A DNA stretch of 64,000 nt from Oricola sp. GTDB taxonomy: Bacteria; Pseudomonadota; Alphaproteobacteria; Rhizobiales; Rhizobiaceae. Positions 19,098-28,246 of this stretch are shown here, in pieces. The translations under genes were made by a program, and so were the position numbers. The stretch lies in assembly GCF_022763245.1 (NCBI RefSeq), contig NZ_JALEGV010000041.1, forward strand, positions 291,223-355,222. Direction: 5' to 3'. Below the pieces are notes generated by a model. The model did not search any database and was not told where the DNA came from. It saw only the letters and a list, made by a program, of their open reading frames with translations. How positions within the stretch are numbered: position 1 is the stretch's first letter; each line of letters starts with the position of its first letter.

Positions 19098-20540
19098 TCA
19101 TTTCGGCCGCTCTGCGCCGCCATTCGGCGACCGGGCGTCCCACAAAAGGTCCGAAAGAGCGGCATGCAGGTCGCCGCGAGCGAACGGCCGCCGGTCTCGC
19201 GTCTCGTGGCCCGCCTGCCAAAGCCGGTTCTTCCACGCCGGGTCGTCGCCGTGGCGCAGATAGGCCGCCGCCGCGCGGGCCGCATTGACCAAGGTGGGGT
19301 CGTCCTCCCCGGCCAATCCGTGCAGGATCACCATGCCGACCGGGCCCGGCTCTTTCACGCGGCCTTCGGACAGGGCGCGCGCGATCGCGGTGAGCACCGC
19401 CCCGCGAAACGACCAGTCCCTCCACCACGCGGATGCCTCGGCGGCGATCGCCGGCCGTTTCGCACCCGACATTAGTGCCGCGAGAACGGCATCGGTCTCC
19501 GCGCGCGTCGCCTTCGGCGGTCTGGCTCTTGCGGCGTCGGCCGCATGGCCGAACACGGCTGTTCCACGCAAATCCTGAGGAACGTCCAGCCGCTCGTCAC
19601 GCGGTTTGGCGTAATGGTCGGCGCGCCGAACCAGGCGGCGCAACATCGACCAGTAGGTTGGCGCGTCGGCCGGCACGCCTGCGCGTGCGAAATCGACGCC
19701 GAGCCGGTCTCCGGCCGCACGCGCCGCATCGCCGAACCGGTCGTTCATCCCCGGCGCGAAGCGGGAAGCGAGGACGGCGAGCGCGGCGCGGGCGGCGTCG
19801 CCGAGCGGGCGTTCGTCGTTCTGACCGAGCGCATCGGTGATCCATTCGCCCACGGTCTCGTCGGGCATGGTGTCGAAGCAGCGCACATGGCTCGCCATGG
19901 CCCGCATCAGGACGGCGCACCAGAACGCGCCCGCCCGCCTCGGTTCGAGTTCGGCGAGGCATTCGGGCAGCAGATCCCACCACGCACTGCACTCGGCGAG
20001 CGCCTTCATCGCCGCATCGAGGTCGCTCCAGTTCCAGTCGCCCGCCGCGATCGGGTCGAAACGCCGGAAGACGGCATGCATCGCGTGCCGGTCCTCGTCT
20101 TCGAGAATGCGCTCCACCGCGTCGTCGATCGGCGCGATGCGGGCGGCGAGATCGTCCCGGCCGGCCGCCGTCATGCGTTCCTGCAAGGTGGCGGTCAAGT
20201 CCCACCAGCAGTCGGGCGCGCGAGCCGGCGCTTCGGCGATCAGCCACTCCATCCGGTCGAGATAGGCGTCCACCATGAAAACCGGCGCGTGGTAGAAGAG
20301 CTGGTCGAGCGTCTCGCCCACGGCATGCGGATGCAGCTCGATCTCCGGGTGAAACAGTATTTCCAGCATCGCCTGCAGGGCCGGCGGCCAGGGCGTCGAC
20401 GTGCCCCAGTCGCAGATGGCCCAGAACAGCTCCGGATCGCGATTGCCGTCGATCAGCCGCGCGATCTCGCCCGGATCGCCGCCTTGTGCCGGCATCGCCC
20501 GGATCAGCCCTGCGATCGGTGCGTATCTGTCGTCACCCAT
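19098..20540 (-). CDS. uncharacterised 480-residue protein, alpha-helical
   Basis: The family is not recognised. The protein is soluble, rich in Ala, Asp, Arg and Trp, with many short predicted helices and repeated Trp-bearing segments (FWAICDWG, CWWDL, CSAWWDLL, SAWWRDWSFR), which suggests a helical-repeat (HEAT-like) fold. It has no signal peptide, membrane span or recognisable catalytic motif. It starts 15 bases after the stop of the DUF924 gene, which itself follows nudC by 4 bases, so the three are very likely one operon. No strong ribosome site precedes its ATG, consistent with coupling to the upstream gene. Confidence 0.7.
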   Translation of the reverse strand: MGDDRYAPIAGLIRAMPAQGGDPGEIARLIDGNRDPELFWAICDWGTSTPWPPALQAMLEILFHPEIELHPHAVGETLDQLFYHAPVFMVDAYLDRMEWLIAEAPARAPDCWWDLTATLQERMTAAGRDDLAARIAPIDDAVERILEDEDRHAMHAVFRRFDPIAAGDWNWSDLDAAMKALAECSAWWDLLPECLAELEPRRAGAFWCAVLMRAMASHVRCFDTMPDETVGEWITDALGQNDERPLGDAARAALAVLASRFAPGMNDRFGDAARAAGDRLGVDFARAGVPADAPTYWSMLRRLVRRADHYAKPRDERLDVPQDLRGTAVFGHAADAARARPPKATRAETDAVLAALMSGAKRPAIAAEASAWWRDWSFRGAVLTAIARALSEGRVKEPGPVGMVILHGLAGEDDPTLVNAARAAAAYLRHGDDPAWKNRLWQAGHETRDRRPFARGDLHAALSDLLWDARSPNGGAERPK

Positions 20541-20555
20541 CGCCGCGCCCGCCGC

Positions 20556-21104
20556 TCAGAAGCCGCCATGCTCCTCGATCCAGGCCGCTTCGGCCGGCGA
20601 GGTCGGCCGCCCGAGAACGGCATTTCGGTGCGGAAACTGGCCGAAGGCGGCGATCGGATCGCGATGAAGATGGGCGAATTTCAGGCTGTTCTCGTTGCCG
20701 AGCTTTTCGAACAGGGCCACGGCACGGTCCTGGTCGGCCAGCGTTTCGGAATGCATGAACGGCATGTAGAGGAACTGCTTTTCCTGGTTGCTCATCGGCT
20801 CGTCGAAACCGGACGACAGCGCCGCATTGGCGAGTGCGCGTGCCTTGGCGTCGCCGGAAAAGCTCTTCGGCGAGCCGCGGAACATGTTGCGTGCGAACTG
20901 GTCGAGCACGATGATGGCGGCGAGCGCCGTCTCGCGCGTGGCGCTCAACACCGCATTGTCGGTCGCCGCCACATCGTGATGCAGCGCGCCGAAGCGCTCG
21001 ACGATCGTGCGGTCGACCGCATCGTCCTTCTTGTACCACTGTTCCGGCGTCAGCTCCGAAAACCAGAAGTCCAGAACCTCCGTCTGCCAGCCGTCCTTCA
21101 GCAT
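20556..21104 (-). CDS. DUF924 family protein
   Basis: This 182-residue protein matches the DUF924 family, which has a helical fold related to tetratricopeptide repeats. Family landmarks are VLDFWFSELTPEQWYKKD at the start, VLDQFARNMFRGSP in the middle, and EKQFLYMPFMHSE followed by FAHLHRDPIAAFGQFPHRN. The biochemical role is unknown. It is cotranscribed with nudC (4-base gap) and with an unknown gene downstream. Confidence 0.88.
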   Translation of the reverse strand: MLKDGWQTEVLDFWFSELTPEQWYKKDDAVDRTIVERFGALHHDVAATDNAVLSATRETALAAIIVLDQFARNMFRGSPKSFSGDAKARALANAALSSGFDEPMSNQEKQFLYMPFMHSETLADQDRAVALFEKLGNENSLKFAHLHRDPIAAFGQFPHRNAVLGRPTSPAEAAWIEEHGGF

Positions 21105-21108
21105 GGTC

Positions 21109-22077
21109 TCACTCCTTGTCCTCGACCCGGTTTTCCTCGACCCAAGCCTGGATCAGATGCGCCGCGATGGCGCCCATGGGCGGGGTGCGCAGCCCCTGCG
21201 GATGCGTGTTGTCGAGCATCTGACGCACCTCGGCGCGGGCAAACCAGCGGCAATCCTCCAGTTCGTCGTCGTCGATCCTGATCTCGGTCGTCTCGGCCTC
21301 GGCGTGGCAGCCGATCATCAGCGTGTGCGGAAACGGCCAGGGCTGGCTGGCGTGATAGGCGACCTTGCCGATGCGGATGCCCGCTTCCTCCTCGGTCTCG
21401 CGCCGCACGGCGTTCTCGATCGTCTCGCCCGGCTCCACGAAACCGGCAAGGCAGGAATACATGCCCTCGTTGAAATGCGGCCCGCGCCCCAGGAGGCACA
21501 TGTCGGCGTCGGTGCGCAGCGCCAGCATGATCACGACCGGATCGGTGCGTGGAAAATGCAGCGCCTCGCAATTGGGGCAGGCGCGCTTGTAGCCGCCGTC
21601 GGTGATCTCGCTTTGATGGCCGCAGCGCGAACAGAAGCGATGCGTCCGGTTCCAGGAGACGAGGGATGAGGCTTGCGCGATGGCGCCGAGCCGGTCCGCC
21701 GAGACCAGCCCCTGCGTGTAGACCGAGCGCAGGTCAATCGCCTTGATGAAATGCGGCAGGTGTTCCCTGTCGATGCCGCTGTCGGCGGCCAGCACCGGCG
21801 TCTCGTCGATGTCGAAGCCGAGCAGGACGGCCTCCTCCAGGTCGACGTCCAGATCGACGATCTCGCCCGGCGCGAAGAGCGGGTCGAACACTTCCTCGTC
21901 GTGTTTCAGCAGAACCCTGCCCTCGGCGAACAGATAGAGATGCGCGCGATCGTCCTTCAGCGCCTCGCGGGCGCTGTCGGCGTTGCGCTTCTCGGATCGC
22001 CGCTCCAGCCGGTTGCCCGCAAAGCCGGTTTCGCTCGACGGTTCGGGATGCGGCGCGTCGGCAAGGCGCATGATCAT
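21109..22077 (-). CDS. nudC: NAD(+)/NADH pyrophosphatase (Nudix), also an RNA NAD-decapping candidate
   Basis: This 322-residue enzyme hydrolyses NAD(H) to NMN(H) and AMP; NudC homologues also remove NAD caps from RNA. It has an N-terminal domain, a four-cysteine zinc ribbon (CSRCGHQ...ACPNCEALHFPR), the complete Nudix box GFVEPGE-x7-RETEEEAGI and the NADH-specific motif SQPWPFPHTLM. The frame is open for 73 codons further upstream, but the ATG at 22077 has a GAGGAG site and matches the family N-terminus. It leads a three-gene cluster. Confidence 0.92.
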   Translation of the reverse strand: MIMRLADAPHPEPSSETGFAGNRLERRSEKRNADSAREALKDDRAHLYLFAEGRVLLKHDEEVFDPLFAPGEIVDLDVDLEEAVLLGFDIDETPVLAADSGIDREHLPHFIKAIDLRSVYTQGLVSADRLGAIAQASSLVSWNRTHRFCSRCGHQSEITDGGYKRACPNCEALHFPRTDPVVIMLALRTDADMCLLGRGPHFNEGMYSCLAGFVEPGETIENAVRRETEEEAGIRIGKVAYHASQPWPFPHTLMIGCHAEAETTEIRIDDDELEDCRWFARAEVRQMLDNTHPQGLRTPPMGAIAAHLIQAWVEENRVEDKE

Positions 22078-22277
22078 GGACGCTCCTCGTGGCAGGTTCC
22101 GTTCTGGCCGGTCTGGTCCCGACCGCACCGTTTCTGCCAGATGGGAGCGCGCGCGGCTAGTCTCGGCGTCGCAGCGACCGTCCAACCTGGTATCGAGAGC
22201 GGCAATGTCTCTGCTATGGTCCGGCCTCGCCGCGACAGTCCGGCGGAAGAGGCTTTCAGATGGGGAAGGAGCGTCGC

Positions 22278-22931
22278 ATGGAGAACGGGACAGCATTGAG
22301 GACGGAATATCTGGTCCGGGACGAAGAGGAGTTGCGGACGCTGTTCCCGCCGACCCGCCTCATCGCCGTGGCCAAGTGCCGGGACCGTCTCGACAAGCAC
22401 GCCCGGGAGTTTCTCGCCCGCTCGCCGTTCCTGTGCATTGGAACCCAGTCGCCCGACGGCGGCGCCGATGTCAGCCCGCGCGGCGATCCGCGCGGTTTCG
22501 TGAAGGTCCTCGACGACCGCACGCTGCTGATACCCGACCGGCCAGGCAACAACCGCCTCGACACGCAGACCAACATTCTCGCCAACCCGGCGGTCGGGCT
22601 CCTGTTCATCATCCCCGGCTTCGACGACACGATGCGCGTCAACGGCAAGGCGAGCATCACCCGCGATCCGGAGTTGCTCGCGATGCTGACGGTCAAGGAC
22701 CGGACGCCGACGATCGCCATAGTCGTCGCGGTGGAGGAAGTGTTCGTCCACTGCGCCAAGGCGTTCCGGCGCTCCAGGCTCTGGGATCCGGACGAACGGC
22801 AGGATCGCTCGGAAATGGCGTCCCTGTCCAGGATCGTCCTCGACCAGACCTCCGGCGCCCCCGACGATCCCGAGGTCATGAAACAGATCGATGACGACCT
22901 GGAGGTCGAATACCAGAAGACGATGTACTGA
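22278..22931 (+). CDS. PPOX-type FMN-dependent flavoprotein (pyridoxamine phosphate oxidase-like)
   Basis: This 217-residue split-barrel flavoprotein has the segment FLCIGTQSPDGGADVSPRGDPRGFV and the FMN-side GNNRLDTQTNILANPAVGLLF, typical of the MSMEG_1061-like subfamily. Here they are described at residues 55-79 and 92-115. Such proteins reduce or oxidise small substrates with bound FMN or F420, but the substrate is unknown. The ATG at 22278 is favoured by GGGGAAGGAG; an ATG six codons earlier exists. It is divergent from nudC across a 200-base promoter region. Confidence 0.82.
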   Translation: MENGTALRTEYLVRDEEELRTLFPPTRLIAVAKCRDRLDKHAREFLARSPFLCIGTQSPDGGADVSPRGDPRGFVKVLDDRTLLIPDRPGNNRLDTQTNILANPAVGLLFIIPGFDDTMRVNGKASITRDPELLAMLTVKDRTPTIAIVVAVEEVFVHCAKAFRRSRLWDPDERQDRSEMASLSRIVLDQTSGAPDDPEVMKQIDDDLEVEYQKTMY

Positions 22932-22938
22932 CACAAAC

Positions 22939-22971
22939 CGCGGAGAGACCGGCAGCCCCGGCCTTTCCGCG
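22939..22971. terminator. hairpin between convergent flavoprotein and outer-membrane genes
   Basis: CGCGGAGAG and CTTTCCGCG form a 9-base stem with one G-U pair, and an inner CCGG/CCGG stem extends it. It fills the gap between two converging genes but has no T run, so it may be a weak bidirectional terminator. Confidence 0.4.
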
Positions 22972-22994
22972 TCTCGGCGAAGGGCGGAAGCCGT

Positions 22995-24107
22995 TTACCG
23001 GAACCGGAAGCTGATCTTGGCGCTGACCGTCAGGACATCCTCGATGCCGATCGTTTCGCCCGTGCCGAACGTGACCGCATCGTCGAAATGGTAGTAGAGC
23101 ACCTCGCCGCTGAGCGCCGCATTCTCGCCGAGCCACATCGACACGCCGCCGCCGACAACCGCGCCGATCGCCGTCCTGCTGTCCGTCTCGTGGCTTTCGA
23201 AGTCGTGCGCTTCGGACGTCTCCAGTGTCTTGTCCAACGTCGCCGTGTAGCGGCCGAAGCCGACGCCGCCGGTCGCGTAGGTGAGAAACCGTCCGCTGGC
23301 GACACCCATCCGGCCGCGCAGGCTCGCAAGCGCATCGACGGAGGCGGAAGCCTCCTGGCGAACCGCCACGTCGCCGAGAAGGCCAACGCTCGCCGCGTCC
23401 TGACCGATCAGCCGCGACGCGTCGGCGCCGAGCACGGTCAGATCCGCTTCTGCGCCGACGAGGATGTTGTTGGCGAATTGATGATTGTAGCCGATGTGAC
23501 CGCCGATCGCAGGGCCGGTCTCGTCCGCCAGCCCGGACGAACCGAAATCGAACAACCCGACGAACGCCGCCGCCTGCGCGGCACCGGCGCCGTCGGTGTT
23601 CTCCACGTCGGAATAGGCATAGGCGGCATAGATGCCGTTAGAAGCGTCGGCATGGGAAACGGAGAGGCCTCCGACCCGCTGGTCGGGAACCGAGCTGACA
23701 GAGGCGCCGGCTCGGGCCTGTTGGATGCTGGTGACGCTCCATGCGAAGGCATGCGTGTCGGATGTTGCCGGGTCGCCGTAATTCGCGTCGTAGTCCTGAT
23801 CGATCCCGTCTTGCGACGGATCCTGCCGTCCTTCGGCATCGGCAGTCGCGAAGTTCACGCCGACCTCCGCTTCCGACTGCGCTCGGGCGGAACCGGCGTC
23901 GGTCGCGCAACTGGCCGAAGACCAGCCCGTTGCGTTGACGATGCAGAATTGCCCGCCGTCGGACAGCGTTGCGGCGTGACGGCCGTTCGCATATCCCGCG
24001 CCGAACCCGACCCATACGCCCGACCAGTCCCGGGTCGCGTCGTTGGCCCGCGCGCTCGAAGCGCTCGCCGCCGCGAGAACCGCGGCCGTCAAGATGATGC
24101 GTTTCAT
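22995..24107 (-). CDS. outer-membrane beta-barrel protein
   Basis: This 370-residue protein has a clear signal peptide (MKRIILTAAVLAAASASSARA). It opens with WSGVWVGFGAGYANG and later has GGHIGYNHQFANNILVGAEADL, both typical of rhizobial Omp25/RopB-like barrels. It ends in alternating strands with KISFRFR, close to the aromatic C-terminus of barrels recognised by BamA. It is longer than Omp25 (about 210-280 residues) because of a serine- and alanine-rich insert with QDPSQDGIDQDYDANYGD near residues 75-95. The ATG at 24107 has AAGGGG upstream. Confidence 0.75.
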   Translation of the reverse strand: MKRIILTAAVLAAASASSARANDATRDWSGVWVGFGAGYANGRHAATLSDGGQFCIVNATGWSSASCATDAGSARAQSEAEVGVNFATADAEGRQDPSQDGIDQDYDANYGDPATSDTHAFAWSVTSIQQARAGASVSSVPDQRVGGLSVSHADASNGIYAAYAYSDVENTDGAGAAQAAAFVGLFDFGSSGLADETGPAIGGHIGYNHQFANNILVGAEADLTVLGADASRLIGQDAASVGLLGDVAVRQEASASVDALASLRGRMGVASGRFLTYATGGVGFGRYTATLDKTLETSEAHDFESHETDSRTAIGAVVGGGVSMWLGENAALSGEVLYYHFDDAVTFGTGETIGIEDVLTVSAKISFRFR

Positions 24108-24217
24108 GAGACGCCCCTTTTTTGAAAGTGGGGCGAGCATAGCGGCGGATTACCGCGGCAGGGTTGTATTTCTGCTACACAAGCGATTGAATTTGTTGGG
24201 AAAATTCTTCCCCAACG

Positions 24218-24634
24218 TCAGCTTCCGTCCTGGAACCCCGCCTTGAAGTCTGCGATGAACTGCTCGGCGGCGCCCGTCTCGTAGGGCACGGCAGTGCCGG
24301 ATCCCCAGACCGGGTTCGGCCATGTGACGTCGCCGGTGAAGCGGGCGATCACATGCATGTGCAACTGCGCCACCTGGTTGCCGAGCGCGGCAACGTTGAT
24401 CTTGTGGCAGCCGGTCAGGCGCTTCAGGTTGTCGGAGACGGTGACGGTCTCGAAGGTCAGCATCGTCTGGTCGAGCGGCGACAGGTCGTGCAGTTCGGTC
24501 ACCCCGACGCGCTGCGGCACGAGGATCAACCAGGGGAACCGGCTGTCATTCATCAGCAACAGCCGGCACAGGCCGATTTCCGCCACGGGAATCGTGTCTT
24601 TCTCAAGGGTCGGGTCGATCGCAAACGGTCTCAT
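24218..24634 (-). CDS. HIT-domain hydrolase
   Basis: This 138-residue protein belongs to the histidine-triad nucleotide hydrolase/transferase superfamily. The active-site region reads QLHMHVIARF, so the first histidine of the usual H-x-H-x-H triad is glutamine while the central catalytic histidine is kept. The preceding CHKINVAALGNQVAQ segment matches the family strand. HIT proteins cleave nucleoside phosphoramidates or dinucleoside phosphates; the substrate here is unknown. It is divergent from the SRP RNA gene. Confidence 0.85.
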   Translation of the reverse strand: MRPFAIDPTLEKDTIPVAEIGLCRLLLMNDSRFPWLILVPQRVGVTELHDLSPLDQTMLTFETVTVSDNLKRLTGCHKINVAALGNQVAQLHMHVIARFTGDVTWPNPVWGSGTAVPYETGAAEQFIADFKAGFQDGS

Positions 24635-24699
24635 GACGCTACGATAGCAGAATTTTCTTACCGATGACTTGCTTTTGTGAACGCAAGATACGATATCGC

Positions 24700-24803
24700 C
24701 CGTGGGAGGTTGGTGGTGGACGAGCCACTCGCCAACCGGGTCAGGTCCGGAAGGAAGCAGCCCTAACGAGCCACGGCACGGGTCACCGTGCCAGCCTCCC
24801 GCC
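24700..24803 (+). ncRNA. ffs: signal recognition particle RNA, small bacterial (4.5S) type
   Basis: The universally conserved domain IV loop GTCCGGAAGGAAGCAGC lies at 24745-24761. The ends pair (GTGGGAGG at 24702-24709 with CCTCCCGC at 24795-24802), and internal arms such as GGCACGG/CCGTGCC close the long hairpin. A TTTCCTTTTT tail follows, which acts as the terminator. The RNA binds Ffh to target nascent membrane proteins. It sits near dnaX, as in many rhizobia. Confidence 0.95.
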
Positions 24804-24827
24804 TTTCCTTTTTAATTGTTCCGCGCC

Positions 24828-25547
24828 TTATGCCGAGAAGTCCAGATTGGACGGCCCCGCGAGGCCGCGTCCGGAATCGTCGGTCGTCGCGACCTCCAAG
24901 CCCACCGGACGCAGGTCGAAATCGCGCGCCCAGACGCGGCCATGGCCGTTCAGCATGAAGCCGAAATGCACCGTCGCTGCCTCTTCTGGCACGTCCAGCA
25001 CGATGGCGCGCGCCGACCAGGGCTGCGTGCCCGTCAGAATGCCGTTGCTGCGCCGCTGCAACATGTTGTCGAAGCGCAGCGCCTGGCCGGGCGCCCGGTC
25101 GATGCGCATCCACAGCGCGCCTGAATCCGCGTCCTGCGTGCGCAACTGCGCCGAAAGCCGCAACCGCTGGCCCCTCAGATCGTCCGCGAGCACGCTTTGC
25201 ATGAGCGAGCAGAAGCTGTCGTCCGGCAACGGCGTGGCGCTGTCGCGCGTCACGAGACAGCGGATCACGCCGGTGCCCGCTTCGTCCGGATCGAGGCCAT
25301 ATTCGTAATAGTCCCTGTCGATCCGGCCCGTCGGATACCAATCGCGCGGCAGTTTCAGCGGCTGCGCTTCGGGGCTGTCCTTCAGCCGTGCGGCCAGGAC
25401 GTTCCAGTCGTTCAGGCCGTGCTGCTGGGCGACGAGGTCGAGGCAATCGCTGTGGCTGAGCGTCACGCCGCGCGCGGCAAGCGCCTGCCTGAGGGCCTTC
25501 GCCATGGTCTTCGGATCGGGTTGGCCGGAATTGGATTTGGTCGGCAT
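24828..25547 (-). CDS. protein with glyoxalase-related N-terminal domain and jelly-roll-like C-terminal domain
   Basis: This is a 239-residue protein. Residues 10-50 have the small helical motif LSHSDCLDLVAQQHGLNDWN, as in the Glyoxalase_8 domain often found at the start of small regulatory or stress proteins. Residues 60-230 resemble an AraC/effector-like beta domain in which W(S)AR-x-IVLDVPEEA, VHFGFMLNG and VWARDFDLRPVG are recurrent. No catalytic residues can be named and the role is unknown. The ATG at 25547 has GGAG at a long distance; a frame open to 25712 makes the start uncertain. It ends directly against the SRP RNA terminator. Confidence 0.7.
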   Translation of the reverse strand: MPTKSNSGQPDPKTMAKALRQALAARGVTLSHSDCLDLVAQQHGLNDWNVLAARLKDSPEAQPLKLPRDWYPTGRIDRDYYEYGLDPDEAGTGVIRCLVTRDSATPLPDDSFCSLMQSVLADDLRGQRLRLSAQLRTQDADSGALWMRIDRAPGQALRFDNMLQRRSNGILTGTQPWSARAIVLDVPEEAATVHFGFMLNGHGRVWARDFDLRPVGLEVATTDDSGRGLAGPSNLDFSA

Positions 25548-25789
25548 GGGTTCGGTTCTCCGTCGAGGGACGAACTCGCTGTCGAGTGCCAGTGCTCGCA
25601 TTGCCGGCGGATCGTCCCTTGCGGTGAACGTCAAACCGAGAAAAACCGTGCATTCACCACACCCGAAGGGGCGCGAGCGGCAGGCTGCACGAGCCTTCCC
25701 GTTACCTAGCAAAGGTTGCAGGCCGGTCCAAGCGCTTTTGCAACGCCCCGGCGCTTTCGCTTCACGCTGAATCGCACTAGACAGGTCCT

Positions 25790-27631
25790 ATGAGCGACGC
25801 CCCCGCACAACAGGCCCCGTATCGCGTTCTGGCGCGCAAATACCGCCCGCGCGATTTCTCCGACCTGATCGGCCAGGAGCCGATGGTGCGCACGCTGAAG
25901 AACGCCTTTTCCGCCGGCCGCATCGCCCAGGCCTGGATGCTGACGGGCGTGCGCGGGGTCGGCAAGACGACCACGGCGCGCATTCTGGCCCGTGCCCTCA
26001 ATTACAAGACCGACAGCGCCGACCGGCCACAGATCGAGCTTTCCGAACTTGGCGAGCATTGCGAAGCGATCATGGAAGGCCGCCATGTCGACGTGATCGA
26101 GATGGACGCTGCCTCCCATACCGGCATCGACGACATTCGCGAGATCATCGAGCAGGTGCGCTACCGCCCGGTCTCCGCGCGCTACAAAGTCTACATCATC
26201 GACGAAGTGCACATGCTCTCGACGCAGGCTTTCAACGGCCTGCTGAAGACGCTTGAGGAGCCGCCGGAGCATGTGAAATTCATCTTCGCGACGACCGAGA
26301 TCCGCAAGGTGCCGATCACTGTCCTGTCGCGCTGTCAGCGCTTCGACCTGCGCCGCATCGACACCGCCGAACTGGCGGGCCATCTGCGCAAGATCGCCAA
26401 TCTGGAGACGGTGGAGGCCGACGAGCAGGCGCTGGCCATGATCGCGCGCGCAGCGGAAGGCTCGGTGCGCGATTCGCTGTCGATCCTCGACCAGGCGATC
26501 GCACATGGCTCCGGCACGGTCACGGCCGAGCATGTGCGCGCCATGCTGGGCCTCGCCGACCGCGCTCGGGTGATCGACCTGTTCGAGCACCTGATGGCCG
26601 GCCGCATCGCCGAGGCGCTGGACGAGTTCCGCGCGCAATATGACGTCGGCGCCGATCCCGCGGTGGTTCTGACCGATCTCGCCGATTTCACCCATCTGGT
26701 CACCCGCCTGCGCTTCGTGCCGGAAGCAGCCGAGAACGACCCGTCGCTGACGCCCGACGAAAAGGAGCGCGGCCTCGCCTATTCCAGGCGTTTGCCCGTG
26801 AAGGTCCTGTCGCGCGCCTGGCAAATGCTGCTGAAAGGCATTCCGGAGGCCGAATTGTCGTCGCGCCCCGTCGCGGCCGCCGAGATGGTGCTGATCCGGC
26901 TCGCCCATGCCGCCACGCTGCCGACGCTCGACGAAGCCCTGAAGGCGCTGGACCAGGCGCCGCCCGACGATCAGCCGTCGCGGCCCGCGCTCACATCCGG
27001 CGGCGGTGCGTCGCCCTCCGGCAACGGCGCGCAGGCCGTCGCCCGTTCCGTCGCCGCCGATCCCTCGCCTGCGTCCGCGCCGACCGCGAGCGCACGCCAG
27101 GCCGTGCGCCTCGTCGCCTCGTCGGAACCGCAGCCGGCGAGCGCCGAGACCCGGCCGCAGGCCGAGCCCGAACCGGCGCAGCCCTTCGTGCCGATCTATT
27201 CCATGCAGGACCTCGCCGATCTCGCCGACCGGCAGCGCGACCCGCTGATGAAGGTCAACATCCGCAAATGCATGCGGCCGGTGACCATCGAGCCGGGCAA
27301 GCTCGTCGTCAGCCTCACCGATGACGCGCCGCGCACGCTTCTGGGCGACCTGTCGCGGCGGATGCTGGACTGGACGGGTGCGCGCTGGATGGTCACGCTG
27401 TCGCGCGAGCCGGGCGGCCCGACGCTGGACGAAATCGAGACCGAACGTCGCGAATCCGCCGTCGCCGACGCCAGCCGCGATCCGGAGGTCGCCGCCATCC
27501 TCGCCGCCTTCCCGGGCGCGAAAGTCATCGACGTGCGCCTTGCCGAGACGGCGGACGACGCCGATATACTCGAACAGGCGCCCGACGATCAGGATATCCC
27601 GCTGGATCCCGACGAGGCCGACGACCTTTAG
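25790..27631 (+). CDS. dnaX: DNA polymerase III subunit gamma/tau
   Basis: This 613-residue clamp-loader ATPase assembles the replicative polymerase and loads the sliding clamp. It opens with YRVLARKYRPRDFSDLIGQ, then Walker A GVRGVGKTT (residues 55-63), Walker B YIIDEVHML and sensor FATTEIRKVP. A Pro/Ala/Ser-rich linker at about 380-460 precedes the C-terminal tau domain that contacts polymerase alpha. The usual four-cysteine zinc knuckle is reduced to ELGEHC, as is common in rhizobial homologues. ybaB follows and recR is nearby. Confidence 0.95.
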   Translation: MSDAPAQQAPYRVLARKYRPRDFSDLIGQEPMVRTLKNAFSAGRIAQAWMLTGVRGVGKTTTARILARALNYKTDSADRPQIELSELGEHCEAIMEGRHVDVIEMDAASHTGIDDIREIIEQVRYRPVSARYKVYIIDEVHMLSTQAFNGLLKTLEEPPEHVKFIFATTEIRKVPITVLSRCQRFDLRRIDTAELAGHLRKIANLETVEADEQALAMIARAAEGSVRDSLSILDQAIAHGSGTVTAEHVRAMLGLADRARVIDLFEHLMAGRIAEALDEFRAQYDVGADPAVVLTDLADFTHLVTRLRFVPEAAENDPSLTPDEKERGLAYSRRLPVKVLSRAWQMLLKGIPEAELSSRPVAAAEMVLIRLAHAATLPTLDEALKALDQAPPDDQPSRPALTSGGGASPSGNGAQAVARSVAADPSPASAPTASARQAVRLVASSEPQPASAETRPQAEPEPAQPFVPIYSMQDLADLADRQRDPLMKVNIRKCMRPVTIEPGKLVVSLTDDAPRTLLGDLSRRMLDWTGARWMVTLSREPGGPTLDEIETERRESAVADASRDPEVAAILAAFPGAKVIDVRLAETADDADILEQAPDDQDIPLDPDEADDL

Positions 27632-27708
27632 GAACGGCGCGCGTTTGAGCCGAAACCGGTTCTCCGCGCCGAACGCCACGACCACGAAGAGACAAATGGA
27701 GTGACGCC

Positions 27709-28032
27709 ATGCGCGACATCATGGGCCTGATGAGCAAGGCCAAGGAAATGCAGGAAAAGATGCAGGCCATGCAGGCCGAGATGGAGACGATGACGGCCGA
27801 CGGCACCGCCGGCGGTGGCATGGTCACCGTCACGCTGACCGGCAAGGGCGTCATGCAGGGCGTCAAGATCGACCCGTCGATGTTCAAGGAGGACGACGTC
27901 GAGATCCTCGAAGACCTCATCCTCGCCGCCCACAACGACGCCAAGGCCAAGATCGAGGCGATCGTCGCCGAAAAGACCAAGGAAATGACCGCCGGCCTGC
28001 CCATCCCGCCGGGCATGAAGCTGCCGTTCTAG
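27709..28032 (+). CDS. ybaB: YbaB/EbfC family nucleoid-associated protein
   Basis: This 107-residue DNA-binding protein dimerises through an N-terminal coiled helix ([20 protein letters not shown]) and ends in the conserved [12 protein letters not shown] tail. It binds DNA without strong sequence preference. It lies between dnaX and recR, its conserved partners in bacteria. The ATG at 27709 has GGAG ten bases upstream. Confidence 0.94.
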   Translation: MRDIMGLMSKAKEMQEKMQAMQAEMETMTADGTAGGGMVTVTLTGKGVMQGVKIDPSMFKEDDVEILEDLILAAHNDAKAKIEAIVAEKTKEMTAGLPIPPGMKLPF

Positions 28033-28166
28033 CTAGCGGCGCACGCGCCAGGCGCCTCCCGCGCAGCCCTGTCCGCCTGTCGTTCATGCCATCGTTCTCG
28101 TGACTGCGCGGGAACCGAATCGCAGGTTCCCGCGTTGCTTTGCCGTAACGGAACGGGAGACCTGTC

Positions 28167-28241
28167 ATGAACGCCATCATCTATCTCGTCGGCCTTGTCG
28201 TCGTCGTCATGTTCATTCTGTCGCTGCTCGGTCTTCGGTGA
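28167..28241 (+). CDS. 24-residue single-span membrane peptide
   Basis: The frame encodes MNAIIYLVGLVVVVMFILSL followed by LGLR and a stop. Almost the whole peptide is one hydrophobic helix with a positive C-terminus. CGGGAGA lies seven bases before the ATG. Very similar tiny membrane peptides of this pattern occur in Hyphomicrobiales. Its TGA overlaps a possible GTG start of the next membrane gene, which suggests coupled translation. Confidence 0.6.
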   Translation: MNAIIYLVGLVVVVMFILSLLGLR

Positions 28242-28246
28242 TCGGC

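Noticed and set aside
22078..22296. Extended N-terminus for nudC
   Set aside because: Family alignment and the GAGGAG site both support the ATG at 22077; the extension has no conserved motif.
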